Assembly: GCF_000739915.1 (NCBI RefSeq)
Contig: NZ_BBJT01000009.1
Location: 124,001 to 188,000 of the forward strand
Length of the DNA stretch: 64,000 nt
Direction: 5' to 3'
Origin: Paenibacillus chitinolyticus NBRC 15660
Lineage (GTDB): Bacteria > Bacillota > Bacilli > Paenibacillales > NBRC-103111
The position numbers and the translations under genes are program-made. Positions 1 through 7,757 of this stretch are shown here, in pieces (position 1 is the first letter of the stretch; the number at the start of each line of letters is the position of its first letter). The notes under the pieces are model-generated. The model was not told the origin of the DNA. It did not search any database and saw nothing but the letters and a program-made list of their open reading frames with translations.

Positions 1-198
1 GGCGAAAGATTCAAAGTTTTTCAATAGACGCGGCTGAGTGAGTTCCTTTAACCGGGAATCCTGCTCAGCCATTTTTTTGCGTATAAATTCGAGCGCCCAG
101 ACTACGTCATCTCTGCACAGCATGTACGAGGGCTGAAGCATCTGACTCAGCCGACCGGAAGTATTCCGGCTGGGATCGGGAATCCTTGGATGAGGCAT
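1..198 (-). CDS. hypothetical protein, C-terminus outside window
   Basis: An open frame of 66 codons reads leftward from an ATG at 198 and runs off the window edge without a stop. An AAGGAG sits upstream of the ATG, about 13 bases away, which is slightly long; a nearer ATG at 209 stops after three codons. The visible N-terminus is polar, with a Pro/Arg-rich first ten residues and a charged helix-like stretch (FIRKKMAEQDSRLKEL). I do not recognise the family. It is transcribed away from aroK, so the two share the roughly 190-base spacer. Confidence 0.45.
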   Translation of the reverse strand, partial: MPHPRIPDPSRNTSGRLSQMLQPSYMLCRDDVVWALEFIRKKMAEQDSRLKELTQPRLLKNFESFA

Positions 199-337
199 CA
201 ATCGGACATCGCTCCTTGTAATCTACTGATCCTTCTACGGATTGCGTATGTATTCTCATTTTTGCTGTCTTTGAAAAGGTTTATTCACTATACCATATGA
301 AATTGATGCAATTTGTATTCATCCGGGGCTTTTGCTG

Positions 338-346
338 TGATATGAT
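338..346 (+). promoter_or_regulatory. extended -10 promoter element of aroK
   Basis: TGATATGAT at 338-346 is an extended -10 box (TGn plus TATGAT) 39 bases before the aroK start. No good -35 hexamer lies 16-18 bases upstream, which is normal for extended -10 promoters. Confidence 0.4.
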
Positions 347-384
347 AGTGGAAAGTTTAAACCGAGAGAGGATCGACGGGCACG

Positions 385-933
385 ATGAGCACACAACCGA
401 GATCAAATATAGTGCTGATTGGGTTTATGGGCACTGGTAAAACGACTGTCGGGTTAAAGTTGGCTGATCGGCTAGGTTGGCCTATGATAGATACCGATGA
501 GGAAATTGTAAAAAAAGCCGGAATGTCGATTCCGGAACTGTTCGCCACGCACGGGGAAGCTCATTTCCGGACTTTGGAACGTGAGGTCGTCCGGGAGACG
601 CTGGCCGGCAGCCATCGCGTGATTTCAACCGGAGGCGGTGCGGTACTGGCGGAGGAGAACCGGGCGTGCATGAGCGAGCGGGGCTTTGTCGCGGCTTTGT
701 CCGCAAGTCTGGAAACCATCGTGGAGCGGGTTAAGAACGACTCCAACCGGCCTTTGCTGCAGGGAAGCGGACTGGAGGAAAAGGTCCGTACGATGCTCCA
801 GGAACGTCAAGATGCGTACAGGTTTGCCGACCTTACAATCGATACGTCACCGCTTGCCGCGGACGACATTGCCGAACACATCTTTAACGCCTGGACCAAA
901 GAAAGACTGAAGCGGGAAGAACTTTCAGGCTGA
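385..933 (+). CDS. aroK: shikimate kinase
   Basis: A 182-residue shikimate kinase, which phosphorylates shikimate at the 3-hydroxyl with ATP in the chorismate pathway (cytosol). The P-loop GFMGTGKTT lies at about residues 13-21, the shikimate-binding DTDEEI at about 37 and the RxxE region with STGGGAV at about 82-88. Its product is the substrate of EPSP synthase, and an EPSP-synthase-like gene lies 1.2 kb downstream with unrelated genes between. The start is the ATG after GAGAGGAT. Length and motifs are normal for the family. Confidence 0.95.
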   Translation: MSTQPRSNIVLIGFMGTGKTTVGLKLADRLGWPMIDTDEEIVKKAGMSIPELFATHGEAHFRTLEREVVRETLAGSHRVISTGGGAVLAEENRACMSERGFVAALSASLETIVERVKNDSNRPLLQGSGLEEKVRTMLQERQDAYRFADLTIDTSPLAADDIAEHIFNAWTKERLKREELSG

Positions 934-959
934 CCGGGCCGCTCGTCCGGCGGCGGGGC

Positions 960-1253
960 TTAAAGCTGTTCCCAGGCGAGCATTCCGCCCTCCATGTTTT
1001 TCAAATTCGCAAAGCCTTGGGACTCCAGGAAATCGTACGCTTTCCCGCTCCGGTTGCCGCTGCGGCAGACCAGAATGACTTCGCCTTCTTTAGGGATTTC
1101 GTGAAGACGGGTGTGAATCTCCATCAAGGGAATCGATTTGGCACCGGCAATTTGACCGGCCGCGACTTCTTCGGGCTCGCGTACGTCTATGACGCACAGC
1201 GGCTCACCCGCCGCAAGTCGGGCTTTCAATTCCGAGGGTTGAATCTTATTCAT
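960..1253 (-). CDS. rhodanese-like domain protein
   Basis: A single rhodanese domain of 97 residues. It has the family pattern VIDVREPEE near residue 21 and an active-site loop CRSGNRS at about residues 63-69, so the catalytic Cys needed to carry a persulfide is present. Stand-alone proteins of this kind move sulfane sulfur between thiols; the physiological partner cannot be told from the sequence. It starts at an ATG preceded by AGGAGGT with ideal spacing and runs convergently with aroK, the two ends being 27 bases apart. Confidence 0.88.
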   Translation of the reverse strand: MNKIQPSELKARLAAGEPLCVIDVREPEEVAAGQIAGAKSIPLMEIHTRLHEIPKEGEVILVCRSGNRSGKAYDFLESQGFANLKNMEGGMLAWEQL

Positions 1254-1302
1254 ATAAAAGCACCTCCTGTAATCTCGTTTTCCCTGTAACTATACAAAAC
1301 CC

Positions 1303-1335
1303 GGAAGCGCGGAGTCAAACCGTCTCCGTGCTTCC
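1303..1335. other. stem-loop ahead of the crcB pair
   Basis: A 12-base stem (1303-1314 with 1324-1335, one G-U pair) with a 9-base loop lies between the divergent rhodanese and crcB genes. It lacks a U-run on the + strand. It does not show the core of the crcB/fluoride riboswitch motif, so its role is unknown; it could be part of the untranslated leader of crcB. Confidence 0.35.
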
Positions 1336-1384
1336 CCTAGACTATCTTCAAAGCAAAATACGGGACAGAATAGGTGGTTTGCCC

Positions 1385-1762
1385 ATGAAAAGTTGGATCA
1401 TCGGAACAGCCGGCGTGTTCGGAGCCCTGTCCCGTTACGGGTTATCCGTTCTCTGGAACGAAGGAACCGGTTCCTTCCCTTGGGGCACGCTGGCCTGTAA
1501 CATGATCGGCTGCATGCTGCTCGGTTATTTCAGCGAGGCTCTGCTGCCGAAATGGCCACAGGAGCTGCGTACTGCCGTTATGACCGGCTTTATCGGCGCT
1601 TTCACGACTTTCTCCACCTTTAGTATGGAAACGGTCCGGATGCTTCAGGATCATCGGGTTCCCCTAGCCCTGCTGTACATTGGCGTCAGTCTGCTCGGAG
1701 GGCTCCTTGCCGTCAGTCTGGGCACGGCTGCCGCGCACCGCAGGAAGGAGAAAGCCATATGA
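1385..1762 (+). CDS. crcB: fluoride ion channel, first subunit
   Basis: A 125-residue CrcB/FluC protein with four hydrophobic helices. The family signature is visible as GFIGAFTTFSTFS at about residues 60-72 (the TFSTF phenylalanine box) and GALSRYG near the N-terminus. FluC proteins form antiparallel dimers that leak fluoride out of the cell. The start is the ATG at 1385 with AGGTGG seven bases upstream; an earlier in-frame ATG at 1328 would fall in the upstream hairpin and has no ribosome site. It overlaps the second crcB by four bases (ATGA), so the pair is cotranslated and probably makes a heterodimer. Confidence 0.9.
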   Translation: MKSWIIGTAGVFGALSRYGLSVLWNEGTGSFPWGTLACNMIGCMLLGYFSEALLPKWPQELRTAVMTGFIGAFTTFSTFSMETVRMLQDHRVPLALLYIGVSLLGGLLAVSLGTAAAHRRKEKAI

Positions 1763-2118
1763 ACGCGGGCTGGATGAATGTGCTGCTGGTAGGGGCCGGA
1801 GGATTCGTCGGCTCCATCGCCAGATACAAATTAGCCGGCTGGGTTCAGAGCCGTACGGCTTCTCCGTTTCCGTTCGGCACACTGGCCGTCAACCTCACGG
1901 GTTGTTTTTTTCTGGGGTGGCTGTTCGGGCATGTGACGAATGCCGCCTTGCTTATCGGGCTGGGAACAGGCTTTACCGGCGCCTTTACGACGTTTTCCAC
2001 TTTAAAGCTGGACAGCTGGAAGCTGAGAAAGAAAAAGCTTTTTAATCTGGATATGATCTATCTGGCCGTAAGCTATCTGGCCGGAATCGGCTTAGCTTTT
2101 GCCGGCTTCTACATATAA
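1759..2118 (+). CDS. crcB: fluoride ion channel, second subunit
   Basis: A 119-residue second CrcB/FluC homologue, with GFVGSIARYK near the start and the signature GFTGAFTTFSTLK at about residues 72-84. Four membrane helices are expected. Paired crcB genes are common in Firmicutes, where the two proteins have opposite charge balance and pair as a heterodimer (family knowledge). The start codon overlaps the stop of the first copy as ATGA. Function is probably constitutive fluoride resistance; no fluoride riboswitch was seen upstream. Confidence 0.9.
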   Translation: MNAGWMNVLLVGAGGFVGSIARYKLAGWVQSRTASPFPFGTLAVNLTGCFFLGWLFGHVTNAALLIGLGTGFTGAFTTFSTLKLDSWKLRKKKLFNLDMIYLAVSYLAGIGLAFAGFYI

Positions 2119-2166
2119 AAACAAGGCCCTACACGGACCACTCATCGACCAAAGGAGAGAACTACC

Positions 2167-3474
2167 ATGAATTCCATGAAAGCCATTGTAAAAGCGACAC
2201 CGAACCTGCAGGGAGAAATTCAGGCGCTGTCTTCCAAAAACTATACGACTCGTTACCTCCTTCTTGCGGCATTGGCTGACGGTACGAGTACGATCCACTA
2301 CCCGGCTCACAGTGAAGACAGTGACGCCATGCGCCGGTGTATCCGGGATTTGGGCGCGGTTATCGAAGAAGACGAGCATAAGATGGTTATTAAGGGATTC
2401 GGCAAAAACCCTCTCCCTATCAAAGAATTAAACGTCGGCAACGCGGGAGCGGTTCTCCGTTTTCTGATGTCTACGGCAGCCCTCTGCCAAAGTGAAGTTA
2501 CTTTCATTAATCAGTATCCGGAATCGCTCGGCAAGCGGCCGCATATGGATCTCATTGATACGCTGGAACAAATGAACGTCCAGGTCGAACATAATGAAGG
2601 CCGTCTGCCGATAACTATTAAAGGGGGACAACCCCGCGGAGGCAAAATTACCGTATCGGGCAGTGTAAGCTCGCAATTTTTGAGCTCCCTTCTGTTTTTG
2701 ACTCCTCTGCTCCAAGAAGACAGTGAAATCGAAGTGCTTCACGATTTGAAGTCCAAAGTGATTGTCGGACAAACACTGGAAGTGCTCGAACAAGCAGGGA
2801 TTCGCGTGGAAGCCAGCGAAGATCTTATGCATTACCGGATTCCCGGCAATCAATCCTATCGTGCGCAGGAGTATGTCGTGCAAGGGGATTACCCCGGATC
2901 CGCGGCGATTTTGGCGGCTGCGGCCGTCACCAACTCGGATGTTACCGTTCATCGTCTCGACGAGAACAGCCGTCAAGGCGAGAAAGCCTGCGTGGACGTT
3001 CTCCGCGCGATGGGCGTCTCGCTGACTCACAAGGATGGAATCGTGCGCGTACAAGGCACGGGCAAACTTAAAGCCGGCGAATTCGACGGCGATCATTTTA
3101 CAGATGCGGTGCTTGCTATGGTAGCGGCCGCGGTGTTCGCGGAAGGCACCTCGCGTTTTTACAACGTGGAGAATCTCCGCTACAAAGAGTGCGACCGGAT
3201 TACGGATTTCCTGAACGAGCTGCGCAAAGCCGGAGCCGACGTGGAAGAGCGTCAAAGCGAAATCATTGTCCACGGCCGGCCGGAAGGGCTTGAAGGAGGC
3301 GTGGAAATTAACGCGCATTATGACCATCGCGTCATTATGGCCCTGTCCGTGGCAGGGCTGAGGAGCAAGCAGGGGCTTGTTATCCGCGACGCCCACCATG
3401 TGGCCAAATCTTATCCGCAGTTTTTCGATCATATGATTTCACTCGGAGCGCACATCGAATTAACGAACGAATGA
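2167..3474 (+). CDS. aroA: divergent EPSP synthase (3-phosphoshikimate 1-carboxyvinyltransferase)
   Basis: A 435-residue enolpyruvyl transferase, best fitted to EPSP synthase, which joins PEP to shikimate-3-phosphate. Catalytic features present include Lys24 and Arg29, KRP at about residue 123, a Ser-Ser-Gln shikimate-phosphate site (VSSQF), the Asp of TDAVLAM, RYKECDR and YDHRV. Two features are unusual: KNYTTR replaces the usual KSxxxR, and the PEP/glyphosate loop reads GNAGAVLRF (91-99) where Escherichia coli has GNAGTAMRP. Thr97 and Pro101 (E. coli numbering) are therefore Ala95 and Phe99 here. Starts after AAAGGAGAG. It may be a second, non-canonical copy, since it is not in an aro operon. 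MurA is excluded by the KRP and YKECDR patterns. Confidence 0.82.
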   Translation: MNSMKAIVKATPNLQGEIQALSSKNYTTRYLLLAALADGTSTIHYPAHSEDSDAMRRCIRDLGAVIEEDEHKMVIKGFGKNPLPIKELNVGNAGAVLRFLMSTAALCQSEVTFINQYPESLGKRPHMDLIDTLEQMNVQVEHNEGRLPITIKGGQPRGGKITVSGSVSSQFLSSLLFLTPLLQEDSEIEVLHDLKSKVIVGQTLEVLEQAGIRVEASEDLMHYRIPGNQSYRAQEYVVQGDYPGSAAILAAAAVTNSDVTVHRLDENSRQGEKACVDVLRAMGVSLTHKDGIVRVQGTGKLKAGEFDGDHFTDAVLAMVAAAVFAEGTSRFYNVENLRYKECDRITDFLNELRKAGADVEERQSEIIVHGRPEGLEGGVEINAHYDHRVIMALSVAGLRSKQGLVIRDAHHVAKSYPQFFDHMISLGAHIELTNE

Positions 3475-3487
3475 ATGGGTGAATAGG

Positions 3488-4303
3488 ATGCGCATTATTT
3501 GGAGGGGCATGAAAGTAACGTTCGGTTTCTTTCTGATCCTCGGGTTATTGTTCTCAGGCGGTTTCATGTCTGTGATGCTATATGCCAAAATAAGCGGGCA
3601 AGACGTTCAGACTGTCATGGCCATGGACGCGAAACTTGAAAAACAGCCTCCGCCTGAGCCGGAGCAGCCTCCGGCGGCGGAACAGGTTCAAGAACAGCCG
3701 AAAACGAAGGCTATGATCGATGCGCCCGTTATCGCGCAGAAACCGGAACTGCCGTCGGGCTGTGAAATTACTTCGATTGCCATGATGCTTCATTATAAAG
3801 GCATCAAACTGGATAAGATGCAGCTGTACGACGAAATGCCGAAGGACCCGACTCCTATCGTCTGGAACAAAGACGGGACCATTGCCTCGTGGGGACACCC
3901 GAACATTGGTTACGTAGGAGACGGCACCGGGAAGTCTAAAGGCTTCGGCATTTACCACAAGGCGCTGTTTCCGCTGTTGAAGTCGTATATTCCTTCTGCC
4001 GTAGATATAACGGGCGAATCTTTTGACGTGTATGAAAAACAAATCGCAAACGGCCGCCCGGTTGTCGTTTGGACGACCATCGGTTTCACGATGCCGACCC
4101 GCTGGTCCGAATGGAATACCTCCATCGGTCCGATCCGCGCGACATTTTCCGAGCATGCGGTATTGATGGTCGGGTACGACGAGACGTCCGTTTACGTGAA
4201 CGACCCGTGGACGGGCAGCAAAAATGTCCGGCTGGATAAAAAGCTGTTCATCGACATCTGGGAAGCGATGGGCAAGCAAGGCTTGTCCTACACGGCTGAT
4301 TAA
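3488..4303 (+). CDS. membrane-anchored C39-like cysteine peptidase
   Basis: A 271-residue protein with one N-terminal hydrophobic segment (about residues 9-32), a Pro/Glu-rich linker (about 50-70) and a C39-like papain-fold domain facing outward. Catalytic candidates are the Cys of SGCEITS, the His of SEHAVLM and the Asp/Asn of VNDPWTG. Homologues such as YvpB are extracellular or wall-associated; substrates are unknown. I chose the ATG at 3488, which has GGGTGA five bases upstream, over the GTG at 3479. It follows the aroA-like gene by 13 bases and may be cotranscribed. Confidence 0.8.
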   Translation: MRIIWRGMKVTFGFFLILGLLFSGGFMSVMLYAKISGQDVQTVMAMDAKLEKQPPPEPEQPPAAEQVQEQPKTKAMIDAPVIAQKPELPSGCEITSIAMMLHYKGIKLDKMQLYDEMPKDPTPIVWNKDGTIASWGHPNIGYVGDGTGKSKGFGIYHKALFPLLKSYIPSAVDITGESFDVYEKQIANGRPVVVWTTIGFTMPTRWSEWNTSIGPIRATFSEHAVLMVGYDETSVYVNDPWTGSKNVRLDKKLFIDIWEAMGKQGLSYTAD

Positions 4304-4355
4304 GAACAGACAACGGACAATGCCGGTTCTTTAAATTACGAAAGGGAGTGTTCTC

Positions 4356-4781
4356 ATGCCTTTTGAAAATCCGTCCAGAGACGAAATCAAAACCTTGCTG
4401 GCTTCAGCCGGCCCCATTGCCGTAGTAGGTTTGTCCGATAACCCGGAAAGGGTGTCGCACATGGTATCGGCAGCCATGAAATCCCGCGGATACGAGATTA
4501 TTCCGGTTAATCCGAATGCGGATGTCATTTTGGGCGGCAAAAGCTATGCCAGCCTATCCGATATTCCCGGTAATGTGGATATCGTCAATGTGTTTCGCAG
4601 AAGCGACCAGGTTGTGCCGATCGCGGAGGAAGCGGTCCGCAAGGGAGCCAAAGTTCTTTGGCTGCAGCAGGGCGTTTATAATGAAGAAGCGGCTGAGATT
4701 GCGCAACGCGGCGGCTTGAAGGTCGTCATGGACCGCTGCATCAAGGTGGAAGATGCGATTTTGAATCCGAGAGGCAACTGA
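4356..4781 (+). CDS. CoA-binding domain protein (YccU type)
   Basis: A 141-residue single Rossmann-fold CoA-binding domain. Visible features are the glycine-containing turn VVGLSDNPERVSH at about residues 22-34, IIPVNPN at about 48 and VWLQQGVYNE-like sequence (VLWLQQGVYNEEA) near 105, all matching the YccU/CoA_binding_2 pattern. These proteins bind CoA or nucleotides, but a cellular role is not established. A good AAGGGAG ribosome site precedes the ATG, and a strong terminator follows. Confidence 0.8.
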   Translation: MPFENPSRDEIKTLLASAGPIAVVGLSDNPERVSHMVSAAMKSRGYEIIPVNPNADVILGGKSYASLSDIPGNVDIVNVFRRSDQVVPIAEEAVRKGAKVLWLQQGVYNEEAAEIAQRGGLKVVMDRCIKVEDAILNPRGN

Positions 4782-4814
4782 ACCGGTACGATACAGCCGC
4801 TAAAAATAGCATTA

Positions 4815-4853
4815 CCCGACTAAGGCGCAGGCTTTAGTCGGGTTTTATTTTTT
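4815..4853 (+). terminator. Rho-independent terminator after the CoA-binding gene
   Basis: CCCGACTAA pairs with TTAGTCGGG (stem 4815-4842, GC-containing tip) and is followed by TTTTATTTTTT. Confidence 0.85.
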
Positions 4854-4976
4854 CAGAAAAAAATATTTCGGGAAGGTTCATAATTTCAGCGGCTCCTGCA
4901 AACAATAGGGGAGGCTTCAGAACAAGGAAAGACTTGTCTGGAAGACTCATCAATTTCCTTAAAGGAGGAACTCCGC

Positions 4977-5729
4977 ATGTACAACCAGTATCAAAATCAA
5001 GCCGGTATCGGCTCCCAGTCCCAATACCAAAACAAGTTCCAGCCGACCGGTTATGTTCAATCTTCGTACGGTCAGAACCAGTACCAGAATTCCCAGCAAT
5101 ACGGCAGCTACCAAAACCCGCAATCGTTCCACACGGCTAACTACCGCGGCAACCAACCGGGTCATGACAGCTACCTGCGCTCGGATTCCCAAAATCCGGC
5201 CCAACAACAAGGTTTCGGACAAGCTTCCCAGGGCCTGACTCAATCCTATGGTTCCCAAGCTTACGGCAACCAAGGAAACCAATTCTACACGAGCCAACAA
5301 CAAAGCTACGGACAATTCGCTGCCCCTCAGTCTTACCACACGGCTAACTACCGTGGCGATCAGCCGGGACACGACAACTACCTGCGTTCGGATTCCGAGT
5401 CTCCGTCCCAACAAGGCTACGGCCAAGCTTCTTACGGGCTGAGCCAATCCGTTGTCGGCCAAGGCTACGGCTCCCAAAATTACGGTTCCCAATCCTACGG
5501 TCAATCGTATGGCCAAGGCTACGGCACACAAAGCTACAGTCAATCCGCCTCCCCGCAGTCTTACCATACGGCTAGCTACCGCGGCGACCAGCCGGCCCAT
5601 GACAGCTACCTGACTTCGGATTCCCAAACTCCGGCTCAGCAGCAGATCGGCGGTTACTCCAGCAGCGTAGGTTCCGCTCAATCCGGCCGTTTCAACACGG
5701 GCATTCCGTACACGACAGGTACGTTTTAA
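4977..5729 (+). CDS. Tyr/Gln/Ser/Gly-rich protein with three 24-residue modules
   Basis: A 250-residue low-complexity hydrophilic protein, about two-thirds Gln, Ser, Tyr and Gly, with no hydrophobic segment and no signal peptide. Three near-identical modules (residues 48-71, 117-140, 193-216; core SYHTANYRGDQPGHD then YLRSDS) are separated by YGSQ-rich linkers. Only one Lys and no Cys are present. Strong AAAGGAGG and uniform NNC/NNG codon choice suggest high expression. It stands alone between two terminators. Composition recalls spore coat or prion-like proteins, and His plus Tyr enrichment would suit coat cross-linking, but this is inference. I do not recognise a named family. Confidence 0.75.
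   Translation: MYNQYQNQAGIGSQSQYQNKFQPTGYVQSSYGQNQYQNSQQYGSYQNPQSFHTANYRGNQPGHDSYLRSDSQNPAQQQGFGQASQGLTQSYGSQAYGNQGNQFYTSQQQSYGQFAAPQSYHTANYRGDQPGHDNYLRSDSESPSQQGYGQASYGLSQSVVGQGYGSQNYGSQSYGQSYGQGYGTQSYSQSASPQSYHTASYRGDQPAHDSYLTSDSQTPAQQQIGGYSSSVGSAQSGRFNTGIPYTTGTF
5118..5624 (+). repeat. three intragenic 72-base direct repeats
   Basis: Imperfect repeats at 5118-5189, 5325-5396 and 5553-5624 encode the 24-residue modules of the tyrosine-rich protein. Offsets are 207 and 228 bases, so linkers vary while modules are conserved. Differences are mostly synonymous or conservative (Asn/Asp, Ser/Asn, Gly/Ala), which suggests selection on the protein. Confidence 0.85.
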
Positions 5730-5778
5730 TTAAAGGCTGACGATGGCTTACAGCATCGTCATGCCGCTTTATGCCGTC

Positions 5779-5810
5779 AAGCGGGTCTTCGGACCCGCTT
5801 ATTTGTTTTT
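5779..5810 (+). terminator. terminator after the tyrosine-rich gene
   Basis: AAGCGGGTC and GACCCGCTT form a stem with a TTCG tetraloop, followed by ATTTGTTTTT. A second small inverted repeat (TGACGATG/CATCGTCA, about 5737-5762) precedes it. Confidence 0.88.
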
Positions 5811-5864
5811 GACAAAAAGTGCGGCAGCCATTAGGATCGAAATAGAGAGGAGGCAGGGCTTAAG

Positions 5865-7757
5865 TTGAACTGGATGGGAAATTTGCAGCAATTCGGGCGT
5901 TCTTTAATGCTTCCGATGATTACGCTCCCTGTTGCCGCAGTACTTATAAGACTGGGAATCCTGCCATGGGATAGTTTGGGGGCGGCATGGCTCGGCGATA
6001 TGATGCTGCTTGCGGGTCATACCATTTTTACATATTTGCCGCTTGTATTCGCGGTGGGCGTTGCTCTCGGTTTGACGGAGAATGCGGGTATTGCCGGACT
6101 TTCCGCGCTGATGAGCTACTTTTTATTCACCGTATTGACCCAGCATCAGCTGGGCGAAACGTTTCAACTGGGGGTCGCGGGAGGAATCCTGATCGGTCTG
6201 CTGTCGGCGGTCGCGTACCACCGGTGCAAGCGGATCCAGCTCCCCGAATACGTACAGTTTTTCGGAGGCCCGCGGATGGTTCCGCTTATTATGGGAGTCG
6301 TTACGCTCGTCCTGTCCATCCTGATGATCAAGCTGGGCCCCGTCCTGGAGAACGGGATGGAGCAGTTGACGGCATGGGTTCTCAGCCTCGGCGGATTCGG
6401 TGCTTTTTTGTATGGCATCGCGCACCGTCTTCTTGTGCCTTCCGGGCTTCATTATATCCTGAACAATTTCTTCTGGTTTCAACTGGGCGCTTACAAAGAA
6501 CCGAACGGTGATATGGTTTATGGCGATCTGCCCCGTTTCTTCGCGGGTGATCCGACGGCCGGGGCCTACATGGCCGGATTGTATCCGATTATGATGTTCG
6601 CGCTTCCCGCCATTGCTTTCGCCATTATCCACGAGGCAAGGGAAGATTTGAAGCCTCATGTCCGAGTTACTTTTATGACGGCGGCACTGACTTCTTTCCT
6701 GACCGGCGTCACGGAGCCGATTGAGTTTGCCTTTCTGTTCGTCGCTCCTTACTTGTTCGTGATTCATGCCATTTTATCCGGCTTTGCCATGTGGATCGCG
6801 TATGCGCTGAATATTTCGCATGGCTTCTCTTATTCCGCCGGAGCTATCGATTTTGTCATTAACGAGCATTTGTCGCGCAACGGATGGATGCTTATTCCGA
6901 TCGGACTTGTGTTCGGAGCGGTGTACTATGTCATGTTCAGGTACGCCATCCGGCGTTACCGCATTCCGACCCCGGGGCGGGAGGAAGGTTCATCGCTCGA
7001 AGAATGGGCAGGCGACATCCCTTACCGGGCGCCGCTTATCGTCCAAGCGCTTGGGGGCAAGGGGAATATCAAAAAAATCGAAGCCTGCATCACGCGGCTG
7101 AGATTGACGCTTGAATCCGACCGCCTCATGGATATCGCCGCACTGAAGCACCTTGGAGCGGCCGGAGTCATTCGCTTAGGCGGCGGCAACGTGCAGGTCG
7201 TTTTCGGCACATTCTCCGAATTGATCCGGGAAGAAATCATGAAGCTGCTGCGCAAAGACATCCAGCTTGTGCTCTTCAGTTCCCCGATGGCGGGAAGAAT
7301 GATTCCGCTGGAGGACGTGCCGGACCGCATTTTCGCGGGAAAAATTGTCGGCAACGGGGTTGCTTTCATACCGGACAAAGGGGAGCTGCTGTCGCCGGTA
7401 GCGGGTAAAATCATGCACGTTTATCCGACGATGCATGCGCTCGGGATTCAGACAGAGGAAGGACTTGAAGTTCTGCTGCACATCGGCATCGACACATCCA
7501 CATTAACCGGAAATTTCTTCGAGGCTCAGGTACGGCCCGGAGACGAGGTGGAGGCGGGGCAACTGCTGATCCGTTTTAACTACAGTCAGTTGAAGAAGCA
7601 CGCCAAATCGCTGGCCACCCCTATGGTGATTACCAATTCGGACCGTGTCAAATCATGGAGTTTTGCCCCCTATAAATCCGTTAAAAAAGGGCAGGCGTCC
7701 GTGATGTCCGTTGTGCTGAAAAAACCGGAACAGAGCGGAGGGACTTCAAATGTTTAA
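5865..7757 (+). CDS. nagE: PTS N-acetylglucosamine-type transporter, EIICBA
   Basis: A 630-residue fused PTS permease that imports and phosphorylates a sugar. EIIC (about 1-370, ten-odd hydrophobic segments) carries RFFAGDPTAG and GVTEPIEFAFLF, patterns typical of GlcNAc rather than mannitol or fructose permeases. EIIB has the phosphocysteine Cys408 in EACITRLRL. EIIA has His524 (YPTMHALGI) and the phosphohistidine His539 (LLHIGIDTS). The order C-B-A is standard for NagE. The likely start is TTG at 5865, 11 bases after GAGAGGAGG; the ATG at 5874 is too far. It overlaps the Enzyme I gene by eight bases. Glucose is a possible alternative substrate. Confidence 0.88.
   Translation: MNWMGNLQQFGRSLMLPMITLPVAAVLIRLGILPWDSLGAAWLGDMMLLAGHTIFTYLPLVFAVGVALGLTENAGIAGLSALMSYFLFTVLTQHQLGETFQLGVAGGILIGLLSAVAYHRCKRIQLPEYVQFFGGPRMVPLIMGVVTLVLSILMIKLGPVLENGMEQLTAWVLSLGGFGAFLYGIAHRLLVPSGLHYILNNFFWFQLGAYKEPNGDMVYGDLPRFFAGDPTAGAYMAGLYPIMMFALPAIAFAIIHEAREDLKPHVRVTFMTAALTSFLTGVTEPIEFAFLFVAPYLFVIHAILSGFAMWIAYALNISHGFSYSAGAIDFVINEHLSRNGWMLIPIGLVFGAVYYVMFRYAIRRYRIPTPGREEGSSLEEWAGDIPYRAPLIVQALGGKGNIKKIEACITRLRLTLESDRLMDIAALKHLGAAGVIRLGGGNVQVVFGTFSELIREEIMKLLRKDIQLVLFSSPMAGRMIPLEDVPDRIFAGKIVGNGVAFIPDKGELLSPVAGKIMHVYPTMHALGIQTEEGLEVLLHIGIDTSTLTGNFFEAQVRPGDEVEAGQLLIRFNYSQLKKHAKSLATPMVITNSDRVKSWSFAPYKSVKKGQASVMSVVLKKPEQSGGTSNV

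Noticed and set aside
1254-1384. Fluoride riboswitch upstream of crcB
   Set aside because: The expected GGCGATGG-type opening and conserved pairing could not be found; only an unrelated hairpin is present.
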